The notes: generated by a model from the sequence alone, not told the origin. Positions 48,883-62,382 are shown, counted from the first letter of the stretch. The stretch is DNA of 64,000 nucleotides from Portulaca oleracea (GCA_029582165.1 CM055869.1:8278425-8342424); one strand, 5' to 3'. Translations and numbers: made by a program.

Positions 48883-49145
48883 TGCTATTTCTGGGTCTTG
48901 ATTAACAAATGAAATTCTAGATTTGATTTGCCGTGGACTGCTTGATTCGAATCGAATCGAAGAGGGTGTGTTGGTGTCTCAATTCCAATTGACAAATCTG
49001 ATTTTGTTCTTCGTTTGACCCTTTGAGCTGGAGATATGCTAGTCTATACTATAATAACGGCAAGGTTTATGTAACTGCTTCACAACGCTATCTCGTGCTT
49101 CAAATAGGAAATAGCACATGCACTCATTTCTTTTTTATTTTTATA
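48883..49145 (-). promoter_or_regulatory. 5' flank of the GT31 gene
   Basis: Upstream DNA of the galactosyltransferase, ending where a Stowaway-like MITE begins at 49146. It holds the leader and proximal promoter by position only; no element was identified with confidence. Confidence 0.35.
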
Positions 49146-49298
49146 CTCCCTTTGTTCCATTATTGTAATTGTTATCTTTGAAAATTATACAATTAAATTT
49201 TAAAATTTTTTATCATAAATTTCTCATCACAATTAATATGAAATGAAATGAAAAATATGAGAGTCAAAATTATGACAATTAATATGAAATTAAGGGAG
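49146..49298. mobile_element. Stowaway-type MITE
   Basis: Ends CTCCCTTTGTTCCATTATT and ATATGAAATTAAGGGAG between TA dinucleotides (49144-49145 and 49299-49300). 153 bp; lies about 260 bp upstream of the GT31 start. Confidence 0.75.
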
Positions 49299-49820
49299 TA
49301 TTACTCCCATCACTTTATTTCAACTTTTTTTTTCCATACTTTGCTTTGGCCAATAATTTCTTATAAATGTAATTTTAGTTGTGAAGCTATTTTTTTATTG
49401 AATAGTTATGAATTTTTCCTATTAAAAAAATGATTATGAATCTACTGTTAGCAATGTTATATACTACTACTATGTCGTTATATATGTTGAAAAGTTAATT
49501 ATTTTTCGAAGCTTGACTTAATAAATTTTAAAATGATGGATTGAAATAATCGCAAAGGATATTATTATTGGTAAAAGATAAAATTTCAAAATATAAAAAC
49601 AACTCAAAAATAATGTCATAATAATTTATTACAGTTAGCTAAAATGGAGAAATAAAAGAAATCTTAGCTGCCACCGGCCCACCATCCATACCCTCCAAAG
49701 AAAAAAAAAAAGAAAAGAAAAGAGAATGATTGACAACCAGTACTAACTATGAAGAAACTAAATCCAGATGCGTGTACCCCTTCAAGCATTTTAGTACGCT
49801 TTAGAAATGTTTCCTTACTA

Positions 49821-50134
49821 GGCCCCGTTCTTTTATATGGTTGGCTGTCGTGTGGTACAGTATGGTGTAGTAAAATTGTGGTGAGTTTGGAAAAGTTGTG
49901 GTGGATTGTGGTAAATTGTGGAAAGTTGTGGTGACTTTTGGTTTTAATAATTGTAAATGTGTTGAAAAATATAAAATTATAATTGAAAAAAATAGGATAA
50001 ATTAAATTAAAAAAACAGATTATGGTAGGTTATACTAAATTGTGATGGGTTATGATAGGTTACGATAGAATATGACAAATTGGGGTCTGATGTGACTCCG
50101 CAATCAGCCAGCTAGCCAGATAAAACAACGAAAT
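49821..50134. mobile_element. family A MITE upstream of the GT31 gene
   Basis: Left end GGCCCCGTTCTTTTATATGG; right end about CAGATAAAACAACGAAAT. GTTGTGGTGG-type subterminal repeats. Target duplication unclear. Confidence 0.6.
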
Positions 50135-50336
50135 TTAACTTGTAAAGCTCTGCTGCTCACTATAAATTATTCACAATGTAACTTTATCCACTTTCAAGCC
50201 AATTCTCTTTTTTTTTAAACCTAAACCTATCAAAACTTTTTGCTTTACCCACATTCCACATATCCACTTCCAAGTCCACGTGCACACATTAGGCATAGGT
50301 ACTGTCGTAGTGAAATATATATGTGTGTTTTTGAAA

Positions 50337-50882
50337 GATAATATACCAACTTTTAGGAATATTGGATTGTAATATATCTATCTTTATTATTGCAACAAGA
50401 TGGTGACCTTTATACCAGGTGACATTATTATACCAATGATGGCCCAGGGGTGGTGGAATGTCTCCATGCGTGGCTAGTGAAGGAAAAAAACTGTGGCTGG
50501 TGAAGGAAAAAAAACTGTCACAAGCCAATAACTTGATTAACCCCTTAGTTTTTCTCACTAACCCACATTACAAGACATTGGTTGGTTGTGTTTCACGTCA
50601 GTACGAAGATCGATTCATCACCCCGTTAGTCACTGTGTTAGAGCCGTTTTTTTTAACGTGGGTTAGTGAGAAAAACTGAGGGGTTAACGAGGTTATTGGA
50701 CAAGGGCCGATTATTTTCTCTCCGCTTGTCACGTCAGAATCAAAACTAATTAACCAGTCACATCCCCCTTAATCACTATTGGTATAATAATCTCACTTAA
50801 ATATAAAGGTCAGAGATATTGTTGTCCAATAGTAAAGGTCGGTATATTACAATCCAATAACCCCAAAAGTCAGTATATTATC
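50337..50882. mobile_element. foldback element with long inverted arms and an inner hairpin
   Basis: Arms of about 105 bp (50337-50440 and 50773-50882) share GATAATATAC, GGATTGTAATATA, GACCTTTATA and ATTATTATACCAAT in opposite orientation. Inside, a second inverted pair (about 50523-50566 and 50656-50698) shares TAGTTTTTCTCACTAACCCAC and its complement (one difference). It has no coding capacity. Confidence 0.75.
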
Positions 50883-51682
50883 ATCCAATATCCTTATATA
50901 TTTTACCTTATAATAGTTGATGATAGGACTAACATTCTTGATGCACTACATTAGTGGTTCATTTAGAATCCCAAAAAAAAAAAGAAAAAAAAGGATGCAG
51001 ATACATAGTTGGCCCCACTATAAATAACTGACAATGTTTAAAGGAAAAAACCAATATGTGAGGTTAGAATCAGATCTACAGGTAATAAACTTCACATGAA
51101 TCTAAATCTTAACAAGATTCATGTTAACACTGATATTCATTGAACCAATTTGTCCTTCAATGGAAACAATCCTTTTGATCTACTTCATCTCTCTAGATCA
51201 TTGCTTCAATGCCTCAGTATCTTGCTGTGTTTAACATCACATACTTGGGTTACTTGAAAATCACAAAGAGCCAATGCCAATAGATAACTAAAAACCAAAA
51301 CAGAAGGCTACTGAAGAACCACAATACTTTGAACTTGAACATGGTTATTAACTTTCTCTGCATTCATCCAACTCAAGCTTCATCCAAAACATTACAACAC
51401 TGATCACTTGAACTCGAGATGAACTAACCCTAAGCTAATCAAGCTCAAGAATCATCCAAACCCGCCTCTAATTACCCATTTACAAATAATACATTTCTTT
51501 CACCAAGATGGATACCGCTTCCGATACCCCCTGTGAAGAATTGCATCAGTTCACCAGTAAATATAGGTAATTTTTTTCTCTATTATCGGCCAAGATAATT
51601 AGGATTTGGCCTTTGGAAGCTACATCCTCTACATAGCTAAGAAAAAATTTTCAGAAGGTCTGAACTGGGACTACTTTATTTG
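50883..51682. other. 3' flank and 3'UTR of the IDM1-type gene
   Basis: Follows the stop codon on the minus strand. AT-rich and without credible frames. Polyadenylation site not fixed. Confidence 0.4.
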
Positions 51683-54600
51683 CTACAATTGAGACGAGAG
51701 ATTAGCTTCTGTAGATGATTCAATCAAAGAAAGCCGGTTCTCGTTATCAGTTCCAGGCTGGGTTTCATCACTAGAACCACCAACCTCTCTAGCTAAGGCT
51801 GATTCACTACATTTGTCAGACACCGACAGACATTTTTCCAAGACAAGTAACGTATCTAAGGAACCGTTTGGTTCAACGAGATCAGATATGTCTTGTTTTT
51901 CCATGCATCCGGCAACTCCATTGCTTTCTTTCAAAACTCCTGAATCCACTAAGTTGGGAATGGCATTCTCATTTGGGTCGTTTGGTGGTTCAGTGAAGCT
52001 CTCGATGTCACCAGAGTGACCAACCATGGAGCTCCCTCGCTCAGAAGCAACATCAGCTTCTGTCATTACATTGTCCACTTGGGTGGACGCGCAACAAGGG
52101 ACTTCTCTATGTTTCTCGCTTACCACTGTGAGAACTTCATCCAAACACATCTCTCGGAGTAGGCTTGACATAGGATTGTGTTGGTCCATGCTTCGTGCTG
52201 TTTGTGGTTTATCTCCCGTTGCTATTTTGGACTTAACACCAGATTCAGGGTTGTGTTGAAAACACAAAAGATCTGTGTGCTGTGCAGCTTCAACACATTC
52301 TGGATCTTCAGCAACATGTAGACCGTTATGTTGATGATCTTCGATAGCCTGTGGGTTATGGCGATCATCAAGCTCAATCTCTGATGCTGGTCCAACAATC
52401 TACAATTTAAAGCAACATAATGTTCAATATTACAAGTCATATCAAGTTTCTTTTCTGAATATATAAGCAACTGGATATTACATTTGTATTTTCATCTTTG
52501 CATTCCGAGGCTGAAGTATTTAAACCTTCAGATTCCATAGGGGCATGAACTTCACAGCTCTTCTGAGAACCAACGGTCTCAGCATGAGGTTCGCCTTCCA
52601 AGCAAACCTCCATGTTAAATGATTCATCATTTTCCAACATAGATACGTCTTCAACCCCTGGAACAAGAAAGAAATTTGAGTCCACATCCATCACAGAACT
52701 CATCAAATAACAAAAAGAACGTGAAATGGCAAATGATGCAGTCACCATGACCTTTCGGTAGTGCTGTAGTTTGATCTTTGTAAAGTGTCTTTTTAAGCAT
52801 TACAGTTCCTGGAAACACCATCAAGTTGAGCGTTCTCAAACTTCTTTTCTCGGTATCTTCCATTGGTATGAATCCAAAACCAAGAGTCCAGGTTGCTACT
52901 AATTCAGGTATTGCCGCAATGACCAGCTTCTCGACTTTCAGGGATATGAGCATCTAGAATAACAGTTAGAATAACTAATGAACTTTCTTATTCCAGGCTG
53001 AACTTTAAGTACAAATAGTGTAAATGGAAACTATAGTGATGGCCGAAGTTAGTGGCATCACTGAGCCCCACTGGGATAGACTCACATTGGCTAGTCCCCT
53101 GACAGCCCATCACTTTTGACAGAAAAACGAAAAAGAAAAAAAGGAGAAATTTCTACCCGACCGCAATAGAAGGCAGCCAGATGTGAGGGAAACTACCTGC
53201 TCAACGGCATCTAGCAGACGACGGCACATGCCCTGGCGACGGTACTTACTACAAGTTGCTATTAGAGGCATCTCTGCTACAGCTACTCCATGAACCCTGC
53301 GTTGTCCCGGTTTCAATTCTGATAAGTGTATCTTCGAATGCAGACATCCCCCCCCCCCCCCCAAAAAAAAACAAATTTTAAAAAATGAAAAGCAAAAAAG
53401 CTCAAAGGCCCCTGGTCCAGGGCGCGGGCTTCAAACACAGGTCCAGCCTTTTTGCATGTGGGGCACACCAAAAAAAAAAGAAAAAAAAAACACAAAGAAG
53501 TTCAACTTGAACAGCATCCCAAAAAGGCACGCATAACGGTGCAAAAATACACCCTGCACCTTTTTGCAGCACGTGCGCACTTTTATGAACTAACCCCCCC
53601 CCCCCCCCAAAAAAAAAAAAAAAAAAAACCAAAAATGAAAGAAAGTCACAAGGCAAAAGCATTCTTCATAAGCCCTACTGTCCACACGTGACCAACAAGA
53701 GACGCACAATACAAGTTAACATGCACACCCCCAGGAAGGTCAACATCTAATCTGGCTTTCTGATGATACCATAGGAAAATCTGAAATCCATATCAACCAA
53801 AGCCTGAATTCTGAACTGGGACAACTATAACTTAAGAGGCACCTAAATGAAATAGATCCGTGAGTTATCCCCATTGACCAAACCCCAGGGAACAATCATA
53901 GCAGACAGGGTTACAGCAATGTTTTGCAGCTGGGTTTTTGGTGTATTGGACTTGGATTTGGATTTGTCATTTGGATAACAATAATATATATTGAATTGAA
54001 ACCACAAGCAGTTAAACTATCTTAAAAGATCCAAGTAAATATGGCACCGTATAAACTAAGCCATCAATTATAAGAAATATGGTCAGCAATACCAGATACT
54101 GTTCAACTGATATAGCAATCTGGCTCTACAACTATCAGATTCATACCTTATACATGCAACAGATATCAGCACATCCTCCATCTCCAAAACAGCAGTGTAA
54201 AAGCCATGATAATCAAGTCGTGCAAATTCAGACCTGAATAGGCAAAACAATGAAAATCAGCCAAGAGGATGGAAGAATGGGGTACACAACAAATGCCATT
54301 TGGGCCACCAAAATGAAGCAAACGAACATGAAAAAGCATGAGACATCTGTAATTGACTTTGAACACAGGGACACGGGAGGAGGGCATGCTGGAGAGAATG
54401 GACAATTTGTATTCTAGGTCTTACATCCAGATCAACACTTATAAGTCAGTGAAAAACATGACTGCAATTGATACTTGAAAACGATTTAACATGATCCTTT
54501 GGGACCTTTGGAGTTTTTTTTACCTAAACTGTATAGTTTCTTAATTTATATGTTCGTTTTGTTTTATCAAAAGGACTACATCTAAAAGGAAGAGAAAAAG

Positions 54601-57600
54601 AAGCAAATGTTTTCTAGATATTCTCTATTTGAGCCTATTATTTTAGACCTGAAACTCATATCCAAACCTTGTTCAGAAAGTTTAGGGGTATTAGATGAGA
54701 CTATACCATATTTTGGGGGGGTTGAATAATAATAATACTTCCAACTTTGAACGTTGACTTCTGTTTACATGCCAAAGCTAAGTTTGAAGGTTTGAAGGTG
54801 TTTTAACTGCAACAAGACCAAAATGGTATGCAATTACATTTTTACAATGCAAAAATAAAAATAAAAATCACATATATGATTACATATGTTTAATGTGCAT
54901 ACATGCCACGTTGCCAAACACCTTCAAACTCACTTTTGGTAATAAATGGTTTTCAGGTTTTGGCATATAAACAGTAGATAGGCTGACAGCATTGTGCAGA
55001 AGCGTGGCAAGTGCCCAAGTTCAAAGTTGGGGCTATTATCATACTATACTTCATAAATTTGAACTTAAAAAAAAAAATACAGGAGATCCATGTAAAATCA
55101 GATGATTAATCCTTATTATATGTTACATGGGCAAACAGGGGATAAGAGCAGGAAAGCCATGCTACTTACCCCCAATTGTACACCACTTGCGGTATCATGT
55201 CTATCCCTGTTCTTGGATCGGTCATAGAGAGAAAGCATTCCTCCATTATGGTAACCGCAACAGCTAATTTAGAGTTGCATTCAGCCTTTAGAGCAAAGTG
55301 CTGAGGGGAAGGAATTTTCTGGTCATCATGGATGCATCTTAGAAGTGACCAAGAATAGCCATCAGAAATTGGATTGCACAATCCTACCCGAGATTGTAGG
55401 CCACAGTAGACCTGGATAGAACATTTGCAGAAGTACTCCAAATCAGAGTCATATATAAAACATCATATCAAAAGTGAAGCCGAAATGAAGCGTAAGCACA
55501 TGACCATATTATCAATGCATTCTTCTGCTAAAGTAACTACAAAACCATATTATCAATGTATTCTTCTGCCAAAGCCTAAGGAGAACTATAATCCCATTTG
55601 GTGCTTGGAAAGTGAGACTAAAATAAAAATAAATAAATTGAAAAACACTTACTTATCTTCATCTAGCTTAACGAAAATCGGACGACATGAAAAAATCAGG
55701 GAAAATTTGATTGATTTTGTCAACAACATTTTCCTTCCCAATTTCAGAGGCAAGTGGGAGGAAAATATGATAGGCTAAATGGCAAGGAGGAATTGGGGAA
55801 GGGGAAAACGAGATGAAGGATTGACAGAGAAACTTTTTTATACTAGACTAGTAAAGGAGAGGAAATTTTTTTTCCATCTCATTTTCTTATAACCAAATGG
55901 AGCCCATATTTATAGTGCACAAACTTATTGAGACCTGAAGCTCAGTATGCTAGACACCTTTAATGAAAATTTCCATTTCGCAAAATCACAAATTCTCCAT
56001 GTCCTTGTCACAAGAATAAAAGGTCAGATTGAATCCCCCTCTATATGTTCCTAGTGTACTATACCAAAGTAGTTTCTCCAGATTGCAAATACAGTGTAAA
56101 CCTCATTACCTCTTCACAACCAATGCTGCAGAACCAAGGTGAACCGCCAACTCGCACTGTGGTTTTGTCCATCAGGCATACCTCATGATCTGTGAACAGA
56201 TTTAGAAAGCAAAATAATCATGATTTTATTTACATAATTATTATTTTTTGCTTTTAAAGGAAGTTCATCGTGAAGATAAACTCGAGTTCAGTCAGAACAT
56301 CAAAGTTCAGAAGCCTGAGTACAAAGATCAAGTGTAATTTGGTGCATCAAAGTTTCTCCACCTTACCAAAAGGAGAAAGCCTAGCAGATTTGGCTAGTAC
56401 TTGCTTAGGCTTAAATATCAAATGATATATCTCACTATAAAAATCTCTTATTACAGTCGTTCTGCAGAAGTATATAGATCCCTTAATTATAAACTTTCAG
56501 GAAAATCACCGTTCCATAGTCAAGCATCCGGCTTGCACAAGTATATAGGGCTCACGTGTAAGCAACCTTACCCCTTAAGTGAAGAAAGGCTGTGCCTCTA
56601 TGGCCATGTCCATTTGCCTTATATTCAAAAGGAAAGGCATAGGCATTATATTTAAAACAATCATTATCCATGACATAGCCAAGGAACTGCCTTGTTCATG
56701 TCCATCATAGCATAAGCTGAAAAATTGCCCAGAAAAGACTGCACTATGTGTCATGTATTTGAGCTATACGAAACTGAATGATGGGTGCGATTATTTAAAG
56801 TAAATTTATATAGCTTTAAACAAAATGAAGATGTCATGGGTTTATAGGAGGCATACATTTCTGCTCACAATGTGAACACTTCAGCCCCAGGTTAGAACCA
56901 ACAGTTTCTTTGTCATTGACTAGATCACCACAAAGTTTGCACGTGCAGTTGGAGCAATACCAACTCCCTTCAGGGAGGTCCTGCAATAAACAAACTAGAA
57001 TAAGTACCTGTTTTTTGATAAACAAACAAGAATGAGCACATATTTTTGAATTATGCACACAAGAACAATTATATAACCAAATGGCAAGGACTTCTACATA
57101 TACAAGTTGGGAATAATCTACATGCAGTCATTGGTGGTGAACAAACAAGAATCAAATAAAATACCACTCCAGCTTTCTACGGACTACAATCATATAATTA
57201 TAGCATGTTTTCTTTGAAAATTCTTATAGGGAATATCAGAGGCTAATATATGGATAGAACACAACAAATTTTTATGCAAATCAAATATTGGTTGCTTTGA
57301 CAATCATGAAAACAGCTTACCAGGGACATGGGCAAGACAAGTAAATATCATTGTAAGAAAAATTTACACTTCCTCAGAAAGCAAATATGTAATAATATTC
57401 TGAGAGCACACATCACAACCCTGAACTCCCACTAACATATTCTTATAACAAAATAGATGTCGACACACAGAAGTCTACACAAACTTAGATATTATACTGA
57501 CCCTTCCAAACTACCACCAAAATGGTGGCTTAGTTGATATGGCCCACTTTCCAGCATAAGATGTGACTCAAATTTTAATAGAAAGTTTGGGCAACTCCCT

Positions 57601-60600
57601 CCCCCTCCCATGCATGCCACACTCACGCAATGACCATTCAACATAGACCTCAATTTGGTCTTCCCTATCAATTCAGCGCCATAAAAGAAAAAGAACCAAA
57701 AGCATTAAAAAACACCTGAGATAAAGGCACCGACAAACCACTGCGTCCACAAATTAGCATTCAAGAGAGTACAACACCATGTATAATTTTGAGTCTTTTA
57801 CTATGGATTAGTTGGCCACCACCAAATTACTGGATGATATACAAATGTTTAAAACAGAAAATGGGCCAGCAAACATAAGTAACGTTGAGAACAAAGCAGC
57901 TGTAATTTGACAACAAAGAGTCACTACTAAAAGCAACAACTCAAAGAAACGAATCTAGATAGTTAAAACCACACAAGTGTTGGCTTTAGAAGTAGGGGAC
58001 AAATTGAAATTCAAAATTTTCTGGACCAAATCAGCAGATGATGAACAAATGTTTAAAACAGAAACTGGGTCAGGAAACATAAGTAACATTGAGAAAAAAG
58101 CAGCTGTAATTTGACTACAAAGAATCACTACTAAAAGCAACAACTCGAAGAAAAGAGTCTAGATAGTTAAAACCATATAAGTGTAGGCTTTAGAATTAGG
58201 GGATAAATTGAAATTCAAAATTTTCTGGACCGAATTACCAGATGATGTACAAACGTTTAAAACAGAAACTGGATCAGCAAGCATAAGTAACATTGAGAAA
58301 GTTTTCCTACCAAAAAAAAAAAAAGCCCTCTGAAGAAAATATATGATTCCTAAATCCTATCTTGGGAGAGTTTCTTTGGAAGGAAACCCAAGAAGAAGAA
58401 GGCCGTAGTTATTCCTCATGTGATTTTCTGGGCTGTTTGGAAGGAAAGGAACCGAAGGGTTTTTGAGAGGGTTGAAATCTCTCTTCACAAACTGAAAGAC
58501 GATTTTGTCAAGTCTCTCTTCTTTTGGTTAATGGGAAGTTTAGCTCTTCCTTTTTTGATGTGGTAGATTTTGTGGACAGTTTATCTTTTGGTTGTACACA
58601 ATTTTGTATGGTGCTAGTTGAGCATTAGTTCTATATATTTCTATTATTAATATATATCTTTTTCCTATCGAAAAAAAAAGTGTCGCAAATCAAATGAAAT
58701 AGCAAAGGTAAGGGCAGTGACTGGGATAGAAAAGCTCTAATACCAAATTGATGTAGGACACTCCTAGTGCAATACTTATCTAATGTAACTGTTTATACAA
58801 AATACTAAAACTCACTCACTTGTTAATAATCAATCATCACCCATTCTATGTCCTATAATCTCCTTTCCCAAAAGGAAGATTAATTCAATAAAAATCCTAG
58901 AGGTCTTCTAACCATGAACGGTATCAAATATACTACGACGAGGATAAAAACAGAGAACTTGCAACCCATTTGATTAGAAAATACAAATGAATCTCTTTGT
59001 TCTTTGGCTGGTTCAATCAATAAATAAATTTTGGTTGCATGAAAGAATCTAATTACACTAAAAAGGAAGCGGGTCAAAAAGAAGCCATCAAATAAATGAT
59101 ATTCCCGGATAAGTCAGTTTTGTAAAAAGCTCGAAGAGCAATTAAAAAAAGATAGTTAATTGGGTGGTTGGGATGATTTGGTAGACGTGCTAGAGAGAGA
59201 ATAGTGGTGTAACAAACAATGAAAAGAAAAAGACAGAGGTCGATAAATAAAATAAGTTGGACCATAGCATTGGGATTCTAAAATGACAAATATTAAGGGA
59301 AAGAAAAGTTAGTTACATTGATAAATAATATGGAATGGAGGGAGTATATAGTACATTAGTATTTTCTTCTGACCAAACATTCCCATTCATCACTCTATGT
59401 ATAATTGACAAACTACTTTGTACCTGCCATTTGGCAGTTAACTATGCACGGTTTTCTTAAAATTTTCTCTAATGAGATCCACAATTATCATCATCATCAT
59501 TATTGCAACAACACCCATATATTATGAAGACATGCTTTCACATTAAAAACACAATTTTTGAGATACCCACTAATATAAAGTTGAAAGAGTGCTCCTACCA
59601 AAGCATTCTGCCGGGAATCATGCATCCATAAATGCTACCAAATAAAGAGATGGCAACTTTGAGCAAACACTAAAGAATAACACAAATCACATAATATACA
59701 GGAAGTGCATAGGAGAAACTTTGCACAGACCTCTGCTGACAAGCACGACTGATGAAAAGTAGAAGGGCAGTTATCACAACACAGCAATTCCCCACCATCC
59801 CCACAAAGTCCACAAGAATCATCATTTTCATCAAACTCGTCAGCTGGAATGCTTCGTGTGCTACTTTTCCTTGCTTTATATTCAGCTGACCATGCTTGAA
59901 GCTGGCATAATGTATACGGTCTACCGGTCCCCATAAAAAGATTTAAACAAGGGCGGCCCTGCTTAAAACCTGCATGGATCTTAAACCCAGAGACAGAAAA
60001 TACTTCATTACAGCATTTACAAAGAATCCCCTTTCTTGTAATCAGACCATCTTTAACCACAGAATCATCCTTGGGATCACGGAATTGGACAGGTTCATTT
60101 ACACATACAGCACCAGTGCTAAGTAACCAGGACAAAACAGTCCTTTCACATGCCAATGACCACCTCTCTTTGAAATGTTTGTTGCCTTTACCAAGGCTCC
60201 GCGGAAGCAACCTGCAACTACCTTTCTGACTCTTCCTCTTCCGTTTCTTCAAAGGCTTAGACTTAAATCTCCCAGACTCATCACTGCATTGATTTCTACT
60301 TGATTTGAAGCTTCTTTTCTTTATAATAGCTGAAATCAGCAAATCATCATCTTTGAGTTGGCAAGACATTGACTGCCTCTTGCCAATCTCACGTTTTTTA
60401 CGTCCTGCACCTTTCTTGACGTATTGAGATTGTATGAGATTATCATTCAATCTTCCATCACTTTCTGCATTGTCACTTGACCAAACCTGTATCTCAACCA
60501 ACTTAAACTGGCTACTTTCATTTATCCGAAATACATTTCCCTGATCCTGGCAGAGCTTTGAGAAATCAGCATCAGAAACCTTTCCAGAATCATTCTGAAC

Positions 60601-62382
60601 TTCCCTCTGTAAGTCAAATTCCACACCAACTCCTGATTGTTCAACTACTCTCTCCAATGGACAGAATACAATATCTTTGGCATTTTCCTCAGTTTGTTTC
60701 AAATTATACTTGTAGCTGGGGGAGCTCATACAGCTGTCATGGTTAGGGGATAATGTTTCAGACAGTCCTCCAATCATATCAACGTTCGCATTGCCAACAG
60801 GAACATCATATAAACAGGTCGGAAATTGTATGCTGGCACTCTCAGAAACACAACTAGGCAAGTGACTTGGATTATGTACTAATTCGTCGGTACATGTGCC
60901 CACAGATTGACTTTTAATATTATCAATCGTCTTAACAAGACGCATAATATTTCCTTCAGAAACATAGATGGAACGGCTTTTGTAAGCCTCCAACGCCTCT
61001 TGTTTCTGTTGTCCACCTTCTATGAATGCACAATCAGAGGCCAGAGGTGAATCATGGACAATTTCCCCATCATGCTTATCCACAGACCTCTTTTCATCTA
61101 TGTCCTCACAATTCCATTTAAGTTGGACCTCAGCTTTGTTACTCGCATCAACTACACTTTGTTTTGCTTTGCCTAGATTTCCTGTTTTAAGAGTACTAAT
61201 CTTCCTGTCAATAAACACCACGGTAACAAATGGATTCAGAAGGCTCCATTGGCAACTTACGGCAAGGTTTGGTTCCCAGTTATCAATTTCATTTTCAATA
61301 TATCTCAAGGTATCATATAAATCAGACCAAAAGTGACCAGCATCAATCCAATTCTTATCATCTGCAACCACGCGATAATTGCAATGACGAGAGAATTTCT
61401 GACCAAGGAAGTTCCAAACTCTTCGAAGTTCACGAAGGAGCTCTCCTGCAGGTGAACGGTACATGTATCGGTACTTTCCATAGCCCCTTTTCCATTTCTC
61501 AATAGACCATCCTGCTGTTCTAAGCAAGTGAAATACTCGCGAACGAAGAAGAACTCGGGAATCCTTCATGCTGTCAGTGGTCAGCAATACATTACCATCC
61601 TCAGGATCAGGAGAAGTATCTCTTTTGGGCCTTCTTTCCGCACGTTTAACAGACTGAGGCTTACTCACTGTCATTGCTGATGGGACAGAAACCAAAAGTT
61701 TTGTAGCAGAGCTTTCCTGTGAAATAGGTGAGGCTATAGATTTGCAACCACCAAATTGCTTTACTGCACTTCCATCAGACCCTGATAGACTCGCGTTGGG
61801 CATGCTCCCATCCAGTAAATTAGCATCTCTATCTGATCCTGGATATTGCTTCAACAGGTAGCAACTGGATGTGACACCTTCACCAGACGACTCAACCACA
61901 TGGCACATAAGAATTTGACTAGGGTGAAGAGCTGGATCATGAATCCCGGAAACAACTTGCTTCACTGGCATAGAAGATGTTAAAGCAGTATCAAGGTAAG
62001 GTTTGAAATTAGACAGCTCATTCACAGACAACTTCAATCGTTTGGCATTCAAATTATGTTCAACCCTCGCACCTACAACAGACCATTCCATGGAGCTTTG
62101 TACCCCAAAGTGCCCCTGGAGTTCCATCATAGAAGCATCCTTGTGACATCGATCTTTTGAGGAAGCCTGATTAGTAACAGCTGAGGTTTCACTGTTTGAA
62201 CAAAGTGAAACCTCAAGCATCTTAGTCTCCTCACTTGTGGTGGTGGCAAATTGAGTAGCAACAGAACTTTTACAATAAACATCGGCAACATCTCCATAAA
62301 ACACCTCCTGTGAAATGCGCAGCTCATCATTTGACCCCTCAAAGCCATCATCATCCAGATCCACAACTCCATAGTTAGACAT
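51683..62382 (-). CDS. IDM1: IDM1-type PHD-finger/GNAT acetyltransferase-like protein, 9 exons, 1459 aa
   Basis: Chromatin regulator; Arabidopsis IDM1 acetylates histone H3 and helps recruit DNA demethylation. Exons: 59731-62382, 56857-56980, 56110-56189, 55170-55411, 54147-54233, 53197-53296, 52752-52953, 52482-52657, 51683-52399. Seen in order: an N-terminal motif [11 protein letters not shown]; a conserved block near 300-345 ([20 protein letters not shown]); a basic Lys/Arg stretch near 700-725; a TDBD-type region (about 745-835); a PHD finger (about 854-900: [21 protein letters not shown], completed in exon 2 by WYCSNCTC); a second Cys/His zinc region (about 898-940); a GNAT fold (about 953-1160: [20 protein letters not shown], then [12 protein letters not shown]); and an acidic Ser-rich tail (1163-1459). 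The end of exon 7 is ambiguous by 6 bases (a second in-phase GT at 52746-52745). Close paralogues exist, so orthology to IDM1 itself is inferred. Confidence 0.9.
53340..53645. repeat. paired poly(C)-poly(A) tracts in an IDM1-type intron
   Basis: C-runs followed by A-runs at 53348-53370 and 53593-53628, with related CCTTTTTGCA segments (about 53448 and 53560) between them. In intron 5. Confidence 0.7.
57830..58299. repeat. tandem repeat of about 204 bp in an IDM1-type intron
   Basis: TTTAAAACAGAAA recurs near 57848, 58052 and 58256. The intervening sequence, including GCAGCTGTAATTTGA and GAAATTCAAAATTTTCTGGA, is repeated with few changes: two full units and a partial third. Confidence 0.85.
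58320..58679 (+). mobile_element. 5'-truncated LINE insertion with poly(A) tail in an IDM1-type intron
   Basis: Reads in frame [20 protein letters not shown] and on to a stop, the usual C-terminal motif of LINE ORF2 (W.WKERN.R.F). A short 3'UTR and an A-tract at 58671-58679 follow. It lies in the large intron 56981-59730 and on the opposite strand to the host gene. Confidence 0.7.
59275..59345. mobile_element. Stowaway-type right-end fragment
   Basis: ATATGGAATGGAGGGAG followed by TA resembles a Stowaway right terminus. No left end is found. In the large intron of the IDM1-type gene. Confidence 0.4.

Noticed and set aside
53400..53580. Possible tRNA-derived SINE
   Set aside because: GGCTTCAAACAC is a poor B box and no A box, defined tail or target duplication could be found.
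57830..58299. Possible CRISPR-like repeat array
   Set aside because: Units are about 204 bp and directly tandem without spacers, in a plant intron.
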